In this document: one piece after another, positions 1-12,200 of the stretch
Numbering within the stretch: the first letter of the stretch is position 1
Layout of the letters: each line of letters opens with the position of its first letter
NCBI GenBank assembly: GCA_951230915.1
Contig: OX579641.1
Span: 19,632,254 to 19,696,253 of the forward strand
Source of the DNA: Antitrichia curtipendula
Lineage: Eukaryota > Streptophyta > Bryopsida > Hypnales > Leucodontaceae
Reading direction: 5' to 3'
DNA: 64,000 bases
The notes under the pieces: generated by a model
The model's database searches: none
Told to the model about the DNA's origin: nothing
The model's input: the letters and a program-made list of their open reading frames with translations, nothing else
Made by a program: the position numbers and the translations under genes

Positions 1-182
1 TGAACTGACCCCCTCGCTCGTCCCCCTGAAAAAACCCTGAATTTTTTTATTTTCCACGCATGAATTTTTTGAAGTTGAGCTGGCATAGAGCTCCAAAATC
101 GTTCACCCCTGAAATGTACACTGTTTGTACATCAATGAAGGCTATGAAAAAACAGCATGTACAAATTGTGTACATTTTACAG
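1..182. repeat. Repeat fragment with a palindromic TGTACA-rich hairpin
   Basis: The first 80 bases resemble 59527-59606: both carry a GACCCC...CTC..TC start, then a CTGAA(A)TTTTTTATTT tract and a GCATG(C)TGAATTT tract. This looks like two scattered copies of one dispersed repeat. Bases about 103-182 form an imperfect hairpin: CCTGAAATGTACACTGTTTG on the left mirrors AAATTGTGTACATTTTACAGG on the right. No coding potential is seen. The element is cut by the window edge, so its true left end is unknown. Confidence 0.45.
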
Positions 183-699
183 GTGGGCGGTTCTTAATGC
201 CCGAACTATTATCGAGCCTGTTACCTTAGTGGTAAGAGCTTCTCGTCAGTGCAGATGAAATTTGTCTCTTGAGCCTAAACTTGCAGTAGGTGTGTTCAGT
301 GATGAGAACAAGCAAAGCAACCATGAGTGTAAGAGGAGTGTGACCTGCTCCTGCATTAGGCGTCCTCATGAGGCGAGGAGGTGACTCATTTTGTACCTCT
401 GCTGCTGCATCTGTAGCGAAGCACTGACTGCGGCGGTTCATTGGGTTTTGACGGGCTTCTGATTCAATCAAAGATAAGAGTAAATTAGGGTAGATTTTCA
501 AAAGTGGAGGCACTCGTTCAGTGCAGACTCCAGAGCCGGTGTGCATTCGTGGCTTGAGTCATGACATGCTCCAATCACATGCATTCGTATCAAAGTGCCC
601 TGCACATAAGGAGAACGAAGTGGTTGAAGTTTATTTGCAAAGGAAAATATACAAAGCATACGATCTATGAATGACCTATTCACAAAGAGGAGTATTCTT

Positions 700-936
700 G
701 GCCAGGGAGGATTGGCCCATGTATTGCCCCCATCAAAGGGTAAATGTCAAAAAGGCCCCCTATTTTATGCCTCTTAAATTTTGTATTTCATCGCGTCTCC
801 AAGCTAATGTGGGGCCTCCGATTGCAAAAATGAATTTGCAAATTTGCAAATTTTATCATATGCGGCAAATAAAACATTTCAGTGTTTTCTGCAGGAGTAA
901 AACACGGGGCAATACGTGGGTCAATCCTCCCTGGTC
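700..936. mobile_element. Mutator-like MITE (about 237 bp)
   Basis: The ends are inverted repeats of about 31 bp: the left starts GGCCAGGGAGGATTGGCCC and the complement of the right end starts GACCAGGGAGGATTGACCC; both continue to a TATTGCCCC block. The 9 bases AGTATTCTT occur immediately outside both ends (691-699 and 937-945), an exact target-site duplication. Long inverted repeats with a 9-bp duplication are typical of Mutator-like elements. There is no transposase inside, so this is a non-autonomous copy. Confidence 0.75.
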
Positions 937-1123
937 AGTATTCTTTGACCGTTTATGCTCTTCTCTAACTACAGGGAGGAACTCTGCTTCAGTTGCCCGA
1001 AAAGATAGAAGGGGGCAAATAAAAGGTTCCGAAGATGAGCACAATCACACCACTGGCTATAGAATGTCAATGTCCGCAACTCTGTACTCGGCATTCTGAA
1101 AGTAGGAATCAGCTTTCCGCTAC

Positions 1124-2471
1124 TCAGTCTCCATGGACACCAGAAATCTCACTGTCACTGTCTAAAATTTGCAGGTATATCGATCCATCTGGATTCTTGC
1201 ACTCTAAATGTGTGAACTCAGGGAAGACGTAATCTTTCATTGAGTGAGCCTTGATGTTCTTTCCATGCGCAACTGTGTTGCACTGGCAGAATGTTTCATT
1301 CTGAAGCTTCCGTTTGTCTGGAAAGATATTCGATGCCACCTCCTGTCGGATCTCTATCTCTTTCACAACTTGAGCTTCCTTCCGGATCCTTTTCTCTTTC
1401 ACAGCTTGAGCCTTCTTCCGAATCTGTTTCTCTTTCACAGCTTGAGCCTTCTTCCGAATCTGCTTCTCTTTCACAGCTTGAAGCTGAACCTTCCGCTTTG
1501 CTGAAGCCAGGTAGTCTAACCTAGAATAATTCATGGACCCAGAATAGGCCTTCCCGTCTCTTGTCGGAAACATTGCACGAGTAGGAACGCTTAAAGTTGC
1601 AAATTCCACAACAAAATGAGAGCAGGTCACCATAGTGAACACAAGTTTGTCATTGACCTTCAGGCTGTGCTCATATGAAAATTCTCGCCATCCATTGCTG
1701 ATTATGTATCGCCTTGGATGTCTGAACCAAGCGCCATACTGGAAACGCATGTGCCATAGCTTGTGCCCCGCAGAATCCGTCATTGTCACACACCTCTCCA
1801 CCTTGTGCTTCCTACAAAATCCTGCCGGTAGAAGCTGCTCATGACAATCACATTGTGCATGAGGTACGCAATGAGCGCTTCCCCTTTCAGAATTAGCTCA
1901 TTACAGACAATCGTTCCAAGAAGAAGAACATCGTAATTATAAGTAGACAGTAGCAGCGGCGACCTTGGCGGGCGGGCGGGATGTCCTTCATCTGTTGGAC
2001 AGAGAGATGGGGCGGGACCAGCCATTCTTTCGGCAATGGCGACCAACTGCTACAGGTGTCCCAAGAAAACTATCTTGATCTCCTCCGTAAGTCATCATTG
2101 CGTGCAATACAGTTAGATAAACCAAATATCTTGAGAACTCAGCGACCTCCTAAAATTTATAATTACGAAAACACGAATTGAACATGAATTGTCAACTTTA
2201 CCAGTCTGCAGCATTCAGAGGTATATGAAGTATACTTAGACCGCAAGTCCTTCGTGAAGCTTCTCGCCGTACTTGCGGTCACACTGCTGGCACTTCCTTC
2301 GTTAGGAATTCGCTTCTGCCGCTTGAATGGCGGGCTTCTCTTGATCTGCCGCCCGGATGATGGACGACCTCTTTCCCGCCCCCTGTATGATAGATTTAAG
2401 CACCTTGGCGGGTCATGCTGAAGAAGGATTGAACTACCATTGAAGGCAGACATTTTCTTGTTCGTCGTCAT
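1124..2471 (-). CDS. B3-domain DNA-binding protein with C-terminal charged 12-residue repeats
   Basis: Two-exon model on the minus strand: exon 1 2471-2202 (ATG at 2471, donor GTAAAG) and exon 2 1834-1124 (acceptor GAGCAG), phase 0, 326 residues. Residues 1-70 are basic, with KRSPPFKRQKR (44-54) as a possible nuclear signal and an AT-hook-like RGRP. Residues about 71-168 read as a B3 DNA-binding domain split by the intron: SFTKDL, then LLPAGFCRKH, D-G-x-x-W, GWREFSYEHSLKVNDKLVF and a closing HFVVEFA strand. The split lies between the first two B3 strands. Residues 209-257 are four copies of a 12-residue unit of the type AVKEKQIRKKAQ, probably helical and highly charged. The family regulates transcription in the nucleus. 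The closest plant subgroup (REM/VRN1-like) is a guess. The splice junction is inferred from frame and B3 continuity; the ATG could lie further upstream. Confidence 0.65.
1334..1480 (-). repeat. Coding minisatellite, about four 36-bp units
   Basis: Four consecutive 36-bp units inside the B3 gene encode the 12-residue repeats. The two middle units are nearly identical in DNA and the last (nearest the stop codon) is the most diverged, which suggests growth by unequal exchange from one side. Confidence 0.8.
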
Positions 2472-2569
2472 CGCCTCGTGTCTCTTGAATCACTCAAGTA
2501 GCCTCGCACTTCGGCTTCAGTGACATATCTTATTCAAACTTAGACTCCTCTCATACGCACTGCAAATTG

Positions 2570-3330
2570 CCATGAAAATTTCCGCGACATCAGGAAGTGG
2601 AAATGTTTAACACAACCGCACATATACGCCAACATATTTCTGTCAAATAAACAGTAATTACGGCACGACAAACCATAAAGAGACACAAACAGCAAGTACA
2701 GGCACCACGTCTCTCCGCATAATCGGAAATTCCTGTTTCTCGATCTAATTTGAGATGGAGCTCATATGAAACAAAATCATCATCTCCTTTGATTGCTGCA
2801 TTGAGAAAACTAAGAGAAATTCACAGATTCCGAGTCCATATTGACTTTCTGAGAATTGGACATGAAGCTCGAAAGAAATGACCTTCTTACGCTCGCACTA
2901 ACGCAGCTCTGCAATTTGTCAAAAATTTCCTCAACGTCATGAAATGAATACAAGAACCGTAAATACATGCTAACATTCGTATTCAAACAAAAGTAGTCAC
3001 TGCACGACGAACCAAGAAGAATCACAATTTAAGAGCCGGTTCATGCCATCTCTCAGCAGCAAGTTTAGTATTTCTCCAATCGAGATTCAGCTCGATCGTA
3101 TATAACGAGTAAATCATCATCTCCTTTGATTGCTGCATTGAGCAAACTACGAGATCCAATCGAAATTGACGTTCTGAGAAATACAGTAATTACGTCAGAC
3201 GCTACATTCCATCGGAAGTTAGAAATGAATCATCATCTGCTTTGATTTCTGGATCAGAAAACAGGACATTCACAGTAATTCGCTCGACATTGACGTCTTG
3301 AGCGAAATTCAACTCGAGGGACAGGGCAAT
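2570..3330. repeat. Old tandem duplication upstream of the B3 gene, period about 335 bp
   Basis: The sequence AATCATCATCTCCTTTGATT with the following GCTGCATTGAG occurs at 2776 and 3111, and a weaker copy (AATCATCATCTGCTTTGATT) at 3226. A second pair, GGCACGACAAACCA near 2662 and TGCACGACGAACCA near 3000, has a similar spacing. The region is therefore two or more degraded tandem copies. It covers the likely promoter side of the B3 gene. No coding sequence is supported. Confidence 0.55.
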
Positions 3331-6040
3331 ACACAATGAGTCAGCGATGGGAGAGGAATTGATCGGTCCTCATTCACGAAGATTAGGGTTTAGGTTTTTA
3401 TCTCAAATCATCCCAATCAAGTTCACACTGCACTATATGACTTCAATATGATCTGAGCTTTATATGAATTTCATAGTAATTGAAATTTTAGTAACTTTGA
3501 AAGAGTTGCATTATTTTACTTAAATTTTTTTAAACCTTGGAACTACCATTATTTCACATTAATATAAAGTGGACCTTGTACAGAATTGTATATCATGTGC
3601 TTAAGGTCTTATCATATGATAATGACAAGAGGCTTCTTTAGGTCCATTCACTAATTTATGTACAGTGAATTGAAATGGACAAACTACCAATTTATATGAC
3701 TTTATTGTTTATTTTTATTTTTTACAACTTAAAAATACACTTGAATGGTTATTGCTATCAAAAATTAGGGTTTTATCAAGTTGCAACACTTTCTTGAGAA
3801 GATGTTTCAATGTCATTAGCGTTTGTTTGAAATAAATTCACTCTTTTCAAACATTTCTACTGATTTGGATGGTTCACAAATGTATGACAATTATGATTCC
3901 TCTATGTGATGATTCCATCTTCTTTTATCAAAGCTGAGTAACATAGAGTTCAGTGTACTCATGGAATCTAGAGAGAATGGAAAGAGAGCAACATGACATA
4001 ACAACGTTCTAAATAATTATCACTACTAGTTTCTTTATTTTCTTACATAAAATTCTAGAACATGAAGATTAGGTTGTCTTTTTTACAATACTTAAGGATT
4101 TAGGAAGAAACATTGATAAATTCAAGACTAATAGCAATTTCAATTACTAAAAGGTAATCACAATGCATGGTAGGCAAACTAAATGAATAAAGTCAATATG
4201 GACAATGTTTTGTTCAAATAGCTTCACATTAATCCAAAGTAGTATTTAAGTCTTCAAAAGATCACTTTTCTTTGAGCATTTCAACATATAAGAAGGGAAA
4301 GAATATCAAAAGTGATGTTTTTTTCTCATAGAAAAATTGCAGATATGAAATTCAAAAAGAATTATTTTTTAGAGTTATCCTAAAAATCATGAAATGTCTT
4401 CTATAGGGTTACTTCATATTCAAAATTGCATTTGAATTTTTATTAAACTTGGATTTTTTTTTAATGATAGCAAGATATAATTGTACACAATTGAATAAAA
4501 TTTACTTATCAACTTTTTAAATTGAGGTTTAGATCCAATCCTTGCAACTTTGAGCCACAAAGATGGGATCAAAAGAAATTTACAATTCCATTGGTGCCAA
4601 CTTTTAATCCTTTATTTGTACAAAGGCAAGACATAAAACTCAAATTAGAACACAAGGTAGGAGGTCAGTAAATGGATCAGGTTCTAAATATGTTTGCTAT
4701 CTAGGAAGGAGTGACATGCTACTTGAAATATATAATACAATCATTGATGAAATAGGTAGGCTTAAAGGGACAATTTATGGACCTCCTACCTTAGATAGCT
4801 CAACGTGATTAAATTGCATTCATGCAATCATGCCTCATTGTCATTCCAAAAAAAAAATTAGAATTTTAATGAAATATCAAATGCAATCTAGGATTTAAAA
4901 AAGTGAAGTAGAGACCACTAAATTGAAAGTGGCATTTTGTTATTGTAATGATAACTCTATTATTTAGATAAAAATTTGCATTTGGAAGGTTTCAAAAATA
5001 TATTGTTGTGTTGCCTATGCAATCATATAAAAGACTTAGATCAATTTATACTCCATTGAATTCCAAGCTGTCACCTAATTTTGAATGATGCAATATTAAG
5101 TTATTTTGCTAGTAATAGTTCTATATCAATTTTTTTATAAAAAATTCTTATTTGTTTGTAGAAAATGAGTGATGAAAATGAGTATTCTATCAAAGTGTGG
5201 ATGAATTGAAGAGTTTGTTAGTCTTAAAAAATATAATTATCCAAATTTTTTGTATACACAAGACCTAAGAGGACAAATGAAAAATAAAAAAATAAAAAGG
5301 ATTTAAAACTTGTTGATGACCAAAGGAGAGTCTCAAATTTGAATGTATATTTGATTTATAAGGTTGGAAATAATCTAATGGGATGTATTTGACTTTGTTT
5401 CTCAAGCATCTCAAAGTTGAATGAATTCATAATGAACTTCAGAAGCATGCATGTGACATAAAAAAGTTAGATGCTAATCAAGTTAAAAGAGACCTTTCTA
5501 CAATTGGTGAATAATGTTTTTTCTTCAAGAATGCACAACAAATAACATACTTGTACATGCATACTCGACCTTGGGAATGGTACCAACAAAATGAATGTAG
5601 TCCCAAAGTACATACACATGCACTTTCAACACTAGTAAAGAGCATTTGCACCAACACTCGCCAAATTTGACGTGAAGTTTACATTTATTTTGGAAGAGCC
5701 CTCAAAAATTTTGTCCCTCACTAATGTGCTCTATAAATAGTGATCAATTATCAAAAAGAATATATGATAAAGCTCACTAAACTTAGGACAAACAATGATT
5801 TCAAGGGCCATTGTTTTTACTTGTTAGGATTCAATACTTGAGGATCCTGGAGCACTTGTCATCTAAATAATAAGGTCTATACTCACTTGATATTAAAGAG
5901 TGTTGTTAATGAGGATTTTAGGAACAAATGTAGACCTACTTGAGGACCAGATTTACATTGCAAATATCATGCCCAACACCAAGTGTGAACATGTGTTTGA
6001 CACCTCTAAAACCTTTGATGAGTGCTGGTGTGGATGCTTA
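3331..6040. other. Gene-free AT-rich intergenic DNA
   Basis: No open frame with protein-like composition, no recognisable RNA gene and no clear element ends were seen. The stretch is AT-rich with short A and T runs and is probably degraded transposon sequence. Confidence 0.5.
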
Positions 6041-6345
6041 CATTAGATGAGATTTAGCCATCGGGGAGGGCTGGGAGTTCTCCAGCCGAAACCCAGTCGA
6101 AATCTGCCAGTACCCGCCGTTCCCCGCCTGTGCTGACCTGGCCAAGCGACTGCCAGGTCAGAGTTTTTGAAAAAAAAAAAAAAAAATTTGACTTTGTTTT
6201 TCATTTTAAGGACTTAAATTTTTTTATTTTTTTATATTTTTTTGAAAAAAAAAAAAAATGACGGCGCGTTCGATGGGGGTCCCAGGGAACGGGGCTGGGA
6301 ACGACGCTGAAACGGCCCTCCAGCCCCCCGGAATCCCATCTAATG
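6041..6345. mobile_element. CATTAGATG-ended MITE (about 305 bp)
   Basis: The left end CATTAGATGAGATT and the complement of the right end, CATTAGATGGGATT, match; both are followed by a GC-rich GGGG..GGGCTGG block. The interior has a poly-A and poly-T core. The same terminal motif bounds 29928-30197 and 34039-34303. No clear target-site duplication is visible here. Confidence 0.55.
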
Positions 6346-7514
6346 ACCTATAATCGATGATGATGATGTTTTACGACCGATGAATGACAAAGAATCTCTC
6401 CATGCAGGACAAAAGTACTACTATTCATCCTCCAAATTTTTTATGGAACGGGAAGGTCTTCTACAATAGCTTGACTTCCAATGAGCACTTTTACATTTTT
6501 TAACCCCTAAAGGTTTTTGACTATGTTTTTACCAAAACGCTCCAAAACTGCCAATTCTAGGACAAGTACCAAATTTATAAATAAAATATAAACTTGAACA
6601 CATGTAACCTTAGGATCTTGTAGTAAACTAGTTTGAGAACATGTGAAAAAAATTTCAGGAATTTCCACCATGTAGATTGCAAGATATTAGCACTTGAATT
6701 GGAAAAAAAACTTTTTTTGGCCCTGTGAAAACCGGGCAGCTGCACTTCAGATGGTCACATGTGTATGAAAAAATGCCCAAAATGGTGGTCACTCTTTGGA
6801 TTCATTCTTAAAGGCAAGCTGACAACATGCTTGAAAATTTTCACATCATTTGGAATTGTCCAACATAAAGAAAAAAATAGTAAGTAGAAAGAAGTAGAAA
6901 ATGATTCAAAACACTAAATTGTTAACAATTTATTCATGGAATTGAAAAATCCCAATCCCAATGATTGTAATATTGTAGTAAACAGTCTACACCCAGTATT
7001 TTTATTTTTTCAAAAATATTTAAAATTGAATTAAATAAAGGGCTTCAAAGTTTATCTTAGAGTAGAGATTCCACAACTACCCGTAAACTACTTGCAAACT
7101 TAAACTCCCATAACTTTCATCTCATTAATCCAAATGAAATTATTCAAAGCTTTCCATGTATATAAAGATCTAGAGAATCAATTTCAAATTTTAATTTTTT
7201 TTAAAAGTAAATTTTTAAGAAGTTTTTTTGCTGCCTAAGTTGCCCGCCGAGTAATGAAAACATATATCATACCATAGTTTTTTAACCATGTAGTCAAAAG
7301 TTATGAAAATTGTTGGGCCTTAAAGCTACTCCTTGGGCACGTATTGTGTGAAAATTTCAAAGAAAAAAAACAAAAACTCCATTCGCAGTGAACTACCCAA
7401 AATTGCTATGTTGTCAAAAAACGCAGTTTAGTGCTTTAGGGGTTAAAACCAACAATTCACATGATTCCAAAATAGATGATTTCCATGATGACTGGCCCGT
7501 TGTTCAAGGATTAA
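6346..7514 (-). mobile_element. Small TTAA-type repeat interrupted by the element at 6500-7446
   Basis: 6360-6503 together with 7443-7514 matches, in reverse orientation, the uninterrupted repeat at 43823-44044. Landmarks in order are GATGTTTT, AATGACAA, CAAAAGT, TATTCATCCTCCAAATTTT, CCAATGAG..CACTTTTA, then after the insertion CCAACAATTCACA, GATGATTTCCA and a terminal TTAA at 7511-7514. The left end abuts the MITE ending at 6345 and may be slightly eroded. Confidence 0.65.
6500..7446 (+). mobile_element. TTAA-flanked inverted-repeat element, copy A (947 bp)
   Basis: Bounded by TTAA at 6500-6503 and 7443-7446, with ends CCCCTAAAGG and CTTTAGGGG. The interior matches copies at 25071-26001, 26279-26857 and 49192-50118: 'CTATGTTTT.ACC', 'AAAACTGCCA', 'GGGCAGCTGCACTTC' and 'AGAAAATGATTCAAAA' blocks. 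The TTAA target plus CCC-starting ends are as in piggyBac elements. The open frame across its right end has no recognisable domain and is chance. Confidence 0.75.
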
Positions 7515-9203
7515 ACGCCATTCCTCACTTTAATCCTAATACCAAGTGCAAATATCCCAAATACTTTGATGGAATTAGAATACACTTTTGTCGGGAGTCC
7601 CCCTTTTATTTTGGCGAAATGGGACCAGAAGGCACCATTGCCAAATTCTAGGCGAAAAAGCCTTTAGGAAATAAATTCAATTTCAAAATTTTGAGGCTAG
7701 ACGTCGACCTAGAATTTTGACATGGCAACCTCAAAACCCCACCTTTAGCTGTCGTGGTCGCCCACTCCCTTGTCTCTGTCTTGGGGAATTCACTTAGAGT
7801 ATCCATTAGAAACCACATGTAAACAAAACTTGGACTCCCTATATACTTTTTGAATTTTGAATTTTAAATAAAATAAAATAATGAATAAATTTTCCTACTT
7901 TGAAAGTTTATGTTCTGAATTATTGATATTTTATTTGTTAATATTAATTAGTTATAAATTTTTGAAGTAAAAAGATACATTGTGAAACTAAAAAGTAACT
8001 TTTACACCCTTATATTATATAAGAAAAAATTGTCTAAAAAATGAACAAAAAATTCCTAAAAATAATTCTCTATTAAAAGTTCATTTTGAGTTGAATATTG
8101 ATTCAATGGTCATCTAAATGTGTTCTCTATAATTATTTGAGTTGAAAAATATGCCATTTTAGTTCATTTTCAACCTCTTCTAGAAATCATTTCATATTTT
8201 ATTTGAATTGAAAATTTTGGCAATAGAAACCTACGGTCATTATTAAACAATGCTCAAAATTTTAGGTTGAACTTATAGTTTATTAGAAACCACTTGTTTG
8301 CACGTGGTTTATTGTAGTAGAACTAAATGCACCTTTTGAGGTCTTTGCCGCACTAGCCATTTGAAGTGTTGCGCCTGATTACCGTGCTCCCACCACACAC
8401 TAGAAGAAACCTGTGTTTTTTTTTATGTCCAAAAACTGGACGTCAAATTTTTTGGACGTCAAAAAAAACACAAGTTTCTTCTAGTGATAGCTCGTCGCTT
8501 GGTGAGCTTCGTATTCTTTCATTGTTGTCATTGTTGGAGCTTGTTGTACAATTCCATTCATCGCCAGCATTAACTAAAGCATTCAAAAGTAAAATTGTCA
8601 AATTGCGGATAGTCCATTCCATGAAGTTGCCACTTTCAGTTCCACTACTGCTACTATTCTGCACATTGTCTCCACTCCTTTCTCCACTCCTTAATTCTTG
8701 TGCTGATGTCGATGGTTCTCAGGGTCGTTGGAATTGCTATGGACATGGAGCATTTCTTCCCACTCCGTATACTTCCTACTATGAACACTGCCAGCAATGA
8801 AAGGCACATTTGCTTCAATTATGCTTCTTAGTTATTGCGTGGTCGTTTTTTGATGAGAGGCTCAAGGCATTCTTGGAGTATATTAGAGTATGATAAAATC
8901 CTTATTTGTCTCTTGCATGTCTTTGCGTTTTGTTGGTCAAAATGAGTACTAGATTGTGTTATCTTTGCATTATTCTTGGCATTATTATTTGTTTGCTCAC
9001 TGAGTTGTGTTTTTTATTTTACATATTGTGTGTAGCACCATGGTTTGACAAAAGTTCGCCAATGGTGGTTATAAACATTGCAATGTTCATGTTGTAGGGT
9101 ATCCCATGGTTTGATAAGCTCGCCAACGGGTGGTTTTCTTTTACGCTTAACATTTTGTTTTTGTTGGTGTTTTGATTACAAGACTTCAACATAGCTTCTT
9201 GTG
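7515..9203. other. Intergenic DNA with one small foldback MITE
   Basis: Apart from the foldback at 8398-8486, nothing is recognised. An open frame of 144 codons spans 8366-8800 but starts before and reads through the MITE, has no known domain and no supporting splice context, so it is not called as a gene. Confidence 0.4.
8398..8486. mobile_element. Foldback MITE with CACTAG ends (89 bp)
   Basis: A near-perfect hairpin: left end CACTAGAAGAAACCTGTGTT, right end complementary (AACACAAGTTTCTTCTAGTG), with an inner GACGTC-type repeat. The CACTA-like ends suggest a CACTA (CMC)-related miniature element. No clean 3-bp duplication is seen, so the assignment is weak. Confidence 0.55.
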
Positions 9204-12200
9204 ATGGGTGGAGAATCTATATGTCTAGAGTTTGATGATCATACTTTCGAGGACGTGGTGCCTACAAAGGTGCAAGAGATTAGTATGCGAGACGTCCCAG
9301 TTGAAATTATGCAGTATAACTTTGACGTTGTGCGGGTAGCTTGTGCATCTGTACAGAAGTAGGAGAGAGAGGCTACTCTCCGTTGCCGTGAGCTCAAATG
9401 AAAGGCAATGTGCCAAGAAGACATTCAAGCACGTCAAAGTGCGTGGGAGGCCACTTCAATTGCAAAGTTTTTCATTAGTTCGCAAAATACTAGCAACTCC
9501 CAACCCCTGTATCTCTGTGATTTTGTGCCATCAAAGCCAAAGACCACTAGTTCCGAATGTGCTTCTAAAACCTTCTCGTTGAACATTGTGTTTGTAGGCA
9601 CGAAGCTCTTAGAGATTGAACCACCAAAACTATTGTAGAAAGGAAGCAACAATATTGGCCGGTCGGAGTCAAGAGCAACAATTGAAAAAGCTAATGAAAT
9701 ACACCGACAGTTGAGGGACAACATGGTCCAAATTTTGGATGGAGATGAAGATCTAGAATTTGATGACGACTTTCAATAGATTCCACCACTGAAAAAATCG
9801 AATGTCAATTATGATAACATTAGAAGATTTCAAAACAAGTGGGCTGCAAAGTTGGTATGGTAGAACCAATTCGGGGAAGTGACAAGAAAGTGCACCTTGT
9901 GAAGTGCACGGTGTGCTCTACTTTTGAAAAGAGGCCCAAAATCTTAGGTCCAAAGTGGAACACACTTCAGAAACATGAGGGGAGGAAGAAAACAATATTT
10001 GATATGCTAAAATACAAGTCAAGGTTGGCGAATGATATATATCAAAGACATCTCACCATCAAATCAATTTGTGATACTTTGCAGCTAGGCAGCCTGCAAC
10101 AAGTGACTACTACAACCTCAATGGCACGGTCGAAAAAATTGTGTAGTTGTGCACTATTTTTCAAATTTTGTCATCCGGTCGGCCTATGTTGGAGTATAAA
10201 GAAAGGAAAGCACTATATGCATTCATCAATGTTTCCAACTTATCAAAAATGCATTGGACCGGCAGCTCTGAGTAGCGGATGGCGGACTATATATATTACC
10301 AAGTGAAGAACGCAATTAAAAATAAAATAAGTGTTGCTTATCTTGTAGCCCTTAAGTGTGATGAAGAAACCACTATGGATAATGGGACTTGGATATGCAT
10401 TCATGCATATGTGGTGAAAAATTACATAAGGATTCTACTTCTCATTTTGTTACAACGTTTGGTGGATGGAGTTGGTGCGGGTCACAACCTCACCTTGGTC
10501 ATCATAAAGGTTCTTGAAAGTAGAGGTGATCTCTCCTTTGACCAAATTTCAAGAAGATTATTTTGTTTTGGCGTTGATGGCGTCAGTACTTTCCAAGGTG
10601 CTCGTAGTAGTGTGACAATACAAGTGCAAACGAAGTTCGCTCCTTTTTGCATGGGTGTGCATTGTATGGGACACAGATATAACCTTGCAACCAAATTGTT
10701 GTCTACATTATTCATTTTTTGAGTCATAAAACAAGTGATTCAAAAGACACATTCGTACTTCAACAAAAGCCCCAAAAGATTGAGTGAGTATCATAAATTA
10801 GTTGAGGTGATGGAAACGAAGGGCTTAAAGACACTCCTCCAAGTGTCGACAAGGTGGGTGTCATTGATGGAGCCTTTAAGGAGGCTACTAGCAGACTATC
10901 GCACGCTCCTTGTGAAAATGAAGTCCAATTCATCCAAGAATGATATTGCTGAGGTATGAGAGCTTTCTTTCAATTGTTTGTTTGTTTCCTTTACAAGATA
11001 AGACCTTTTCTTGCAATTAAATTGTGAGGCTTCTTTGTGTGCCCAAAAAAGAATTGCAACTTCAATTTTGGTAAAATTGGGATCATGAATTTTTGGCTTT
11101 TTTGAGGTTGTACATCAGACAAAATGCAATCATCTGTGTTTTTTACTTTTCAATGAATTATTGGCAAGTCTAGAACTTGCTATTTTTCTTAGTAATCAAA
11201 GTTCATATGAATCAACTGAGAAAAGCCATGCACGCATATGATTTACAAGCTAACTAATTTGTTGCTAGTATGTAATTAATTGTTACCATGGGACTATTCT
11301 ATTCAATTCTTTAGCTTTTGTAGACTTGTTGTGAGTATGACGTAAGGCCCAAATCTGTACCTCTCAATCTGCCCTTCAGTAAAACAAGTAATTCGGCAAT
11401 CACCTAAGGTTGGTATTTTGACTAGGGTTGTGTGAGATTCACATGTCCAGTGTAAGTTCAGAGCATGTTCCTCATCAGCAAAAGAAAAAAAAAATTGTAA
11501 CAGAATAGTTATGGCCTTTGTGGGAGCTTGAATGAAGATTATAATATGAGTGGAAATCGAGTTTCCAGATCGATTTCCATAGTAATATTTTGATTGATAT
11601 CGATTGAGAGATAACATCTTGATTGATTTATCTTGATTGATTTCAGTTGAGTTTACAAAGTAACATCTTGATTGACTGATATCATCTTGATAGATTTATG
11701 GCTTTCATTGCCTATGTAGTGCTTTTATTTCTATGCTTGTTCATTTCAATACTTTGATTCTTGAGTGTCCTCGTTACCATGTAATTTGAATTTACTATCA
11801 AATACTCATGAAGTGGGTGTTGGATCTTAACAACAAATCTGCACAGTTGGTCTTTGTAACAAATAGAGAGAAATTGTGGGTAGTGCATAAAGAATCACAT
11901 GTGGATAGAGAAGTATTTGCAAACACTGGTCACTACTATAAAAATGGAGTACACAGGTATTGGAGTTTTGCCTTATATATGATTTTGGGCTTGATGGTTT
12001 TTTAGGATCTTGAATACTATGTGAAGTTTATATATTATGTGAGAGTGACTAGTTTGTCTTAGTGTGGTTAATTATGTGCCTTCAGTTTAGTTTGGTTGCT
12101 GACATGCTTTTAGTTTAGTTAATTATTTACTTTGAATTTAGTTCATTTGGTTGTTCATTTGCATTCACTAATTGATTAGAATTTTGCTATTAAATTTCAA

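Noticed and set aside
205..300. tRNA-like D-arm word (ACCTTAGTGGTAAGAGC)
   Set aside because: No matching acceptor stem, anticodon stem or proper B box follows.
7388..7651. 87-codon open frame
   Set aside because: Crosses the right end of a transposon and its host repeat; no domain.
8366..8800. 144-codon open frame
   Set aside because: It runs through a foldback MITE and shows no domain; treated as chance.
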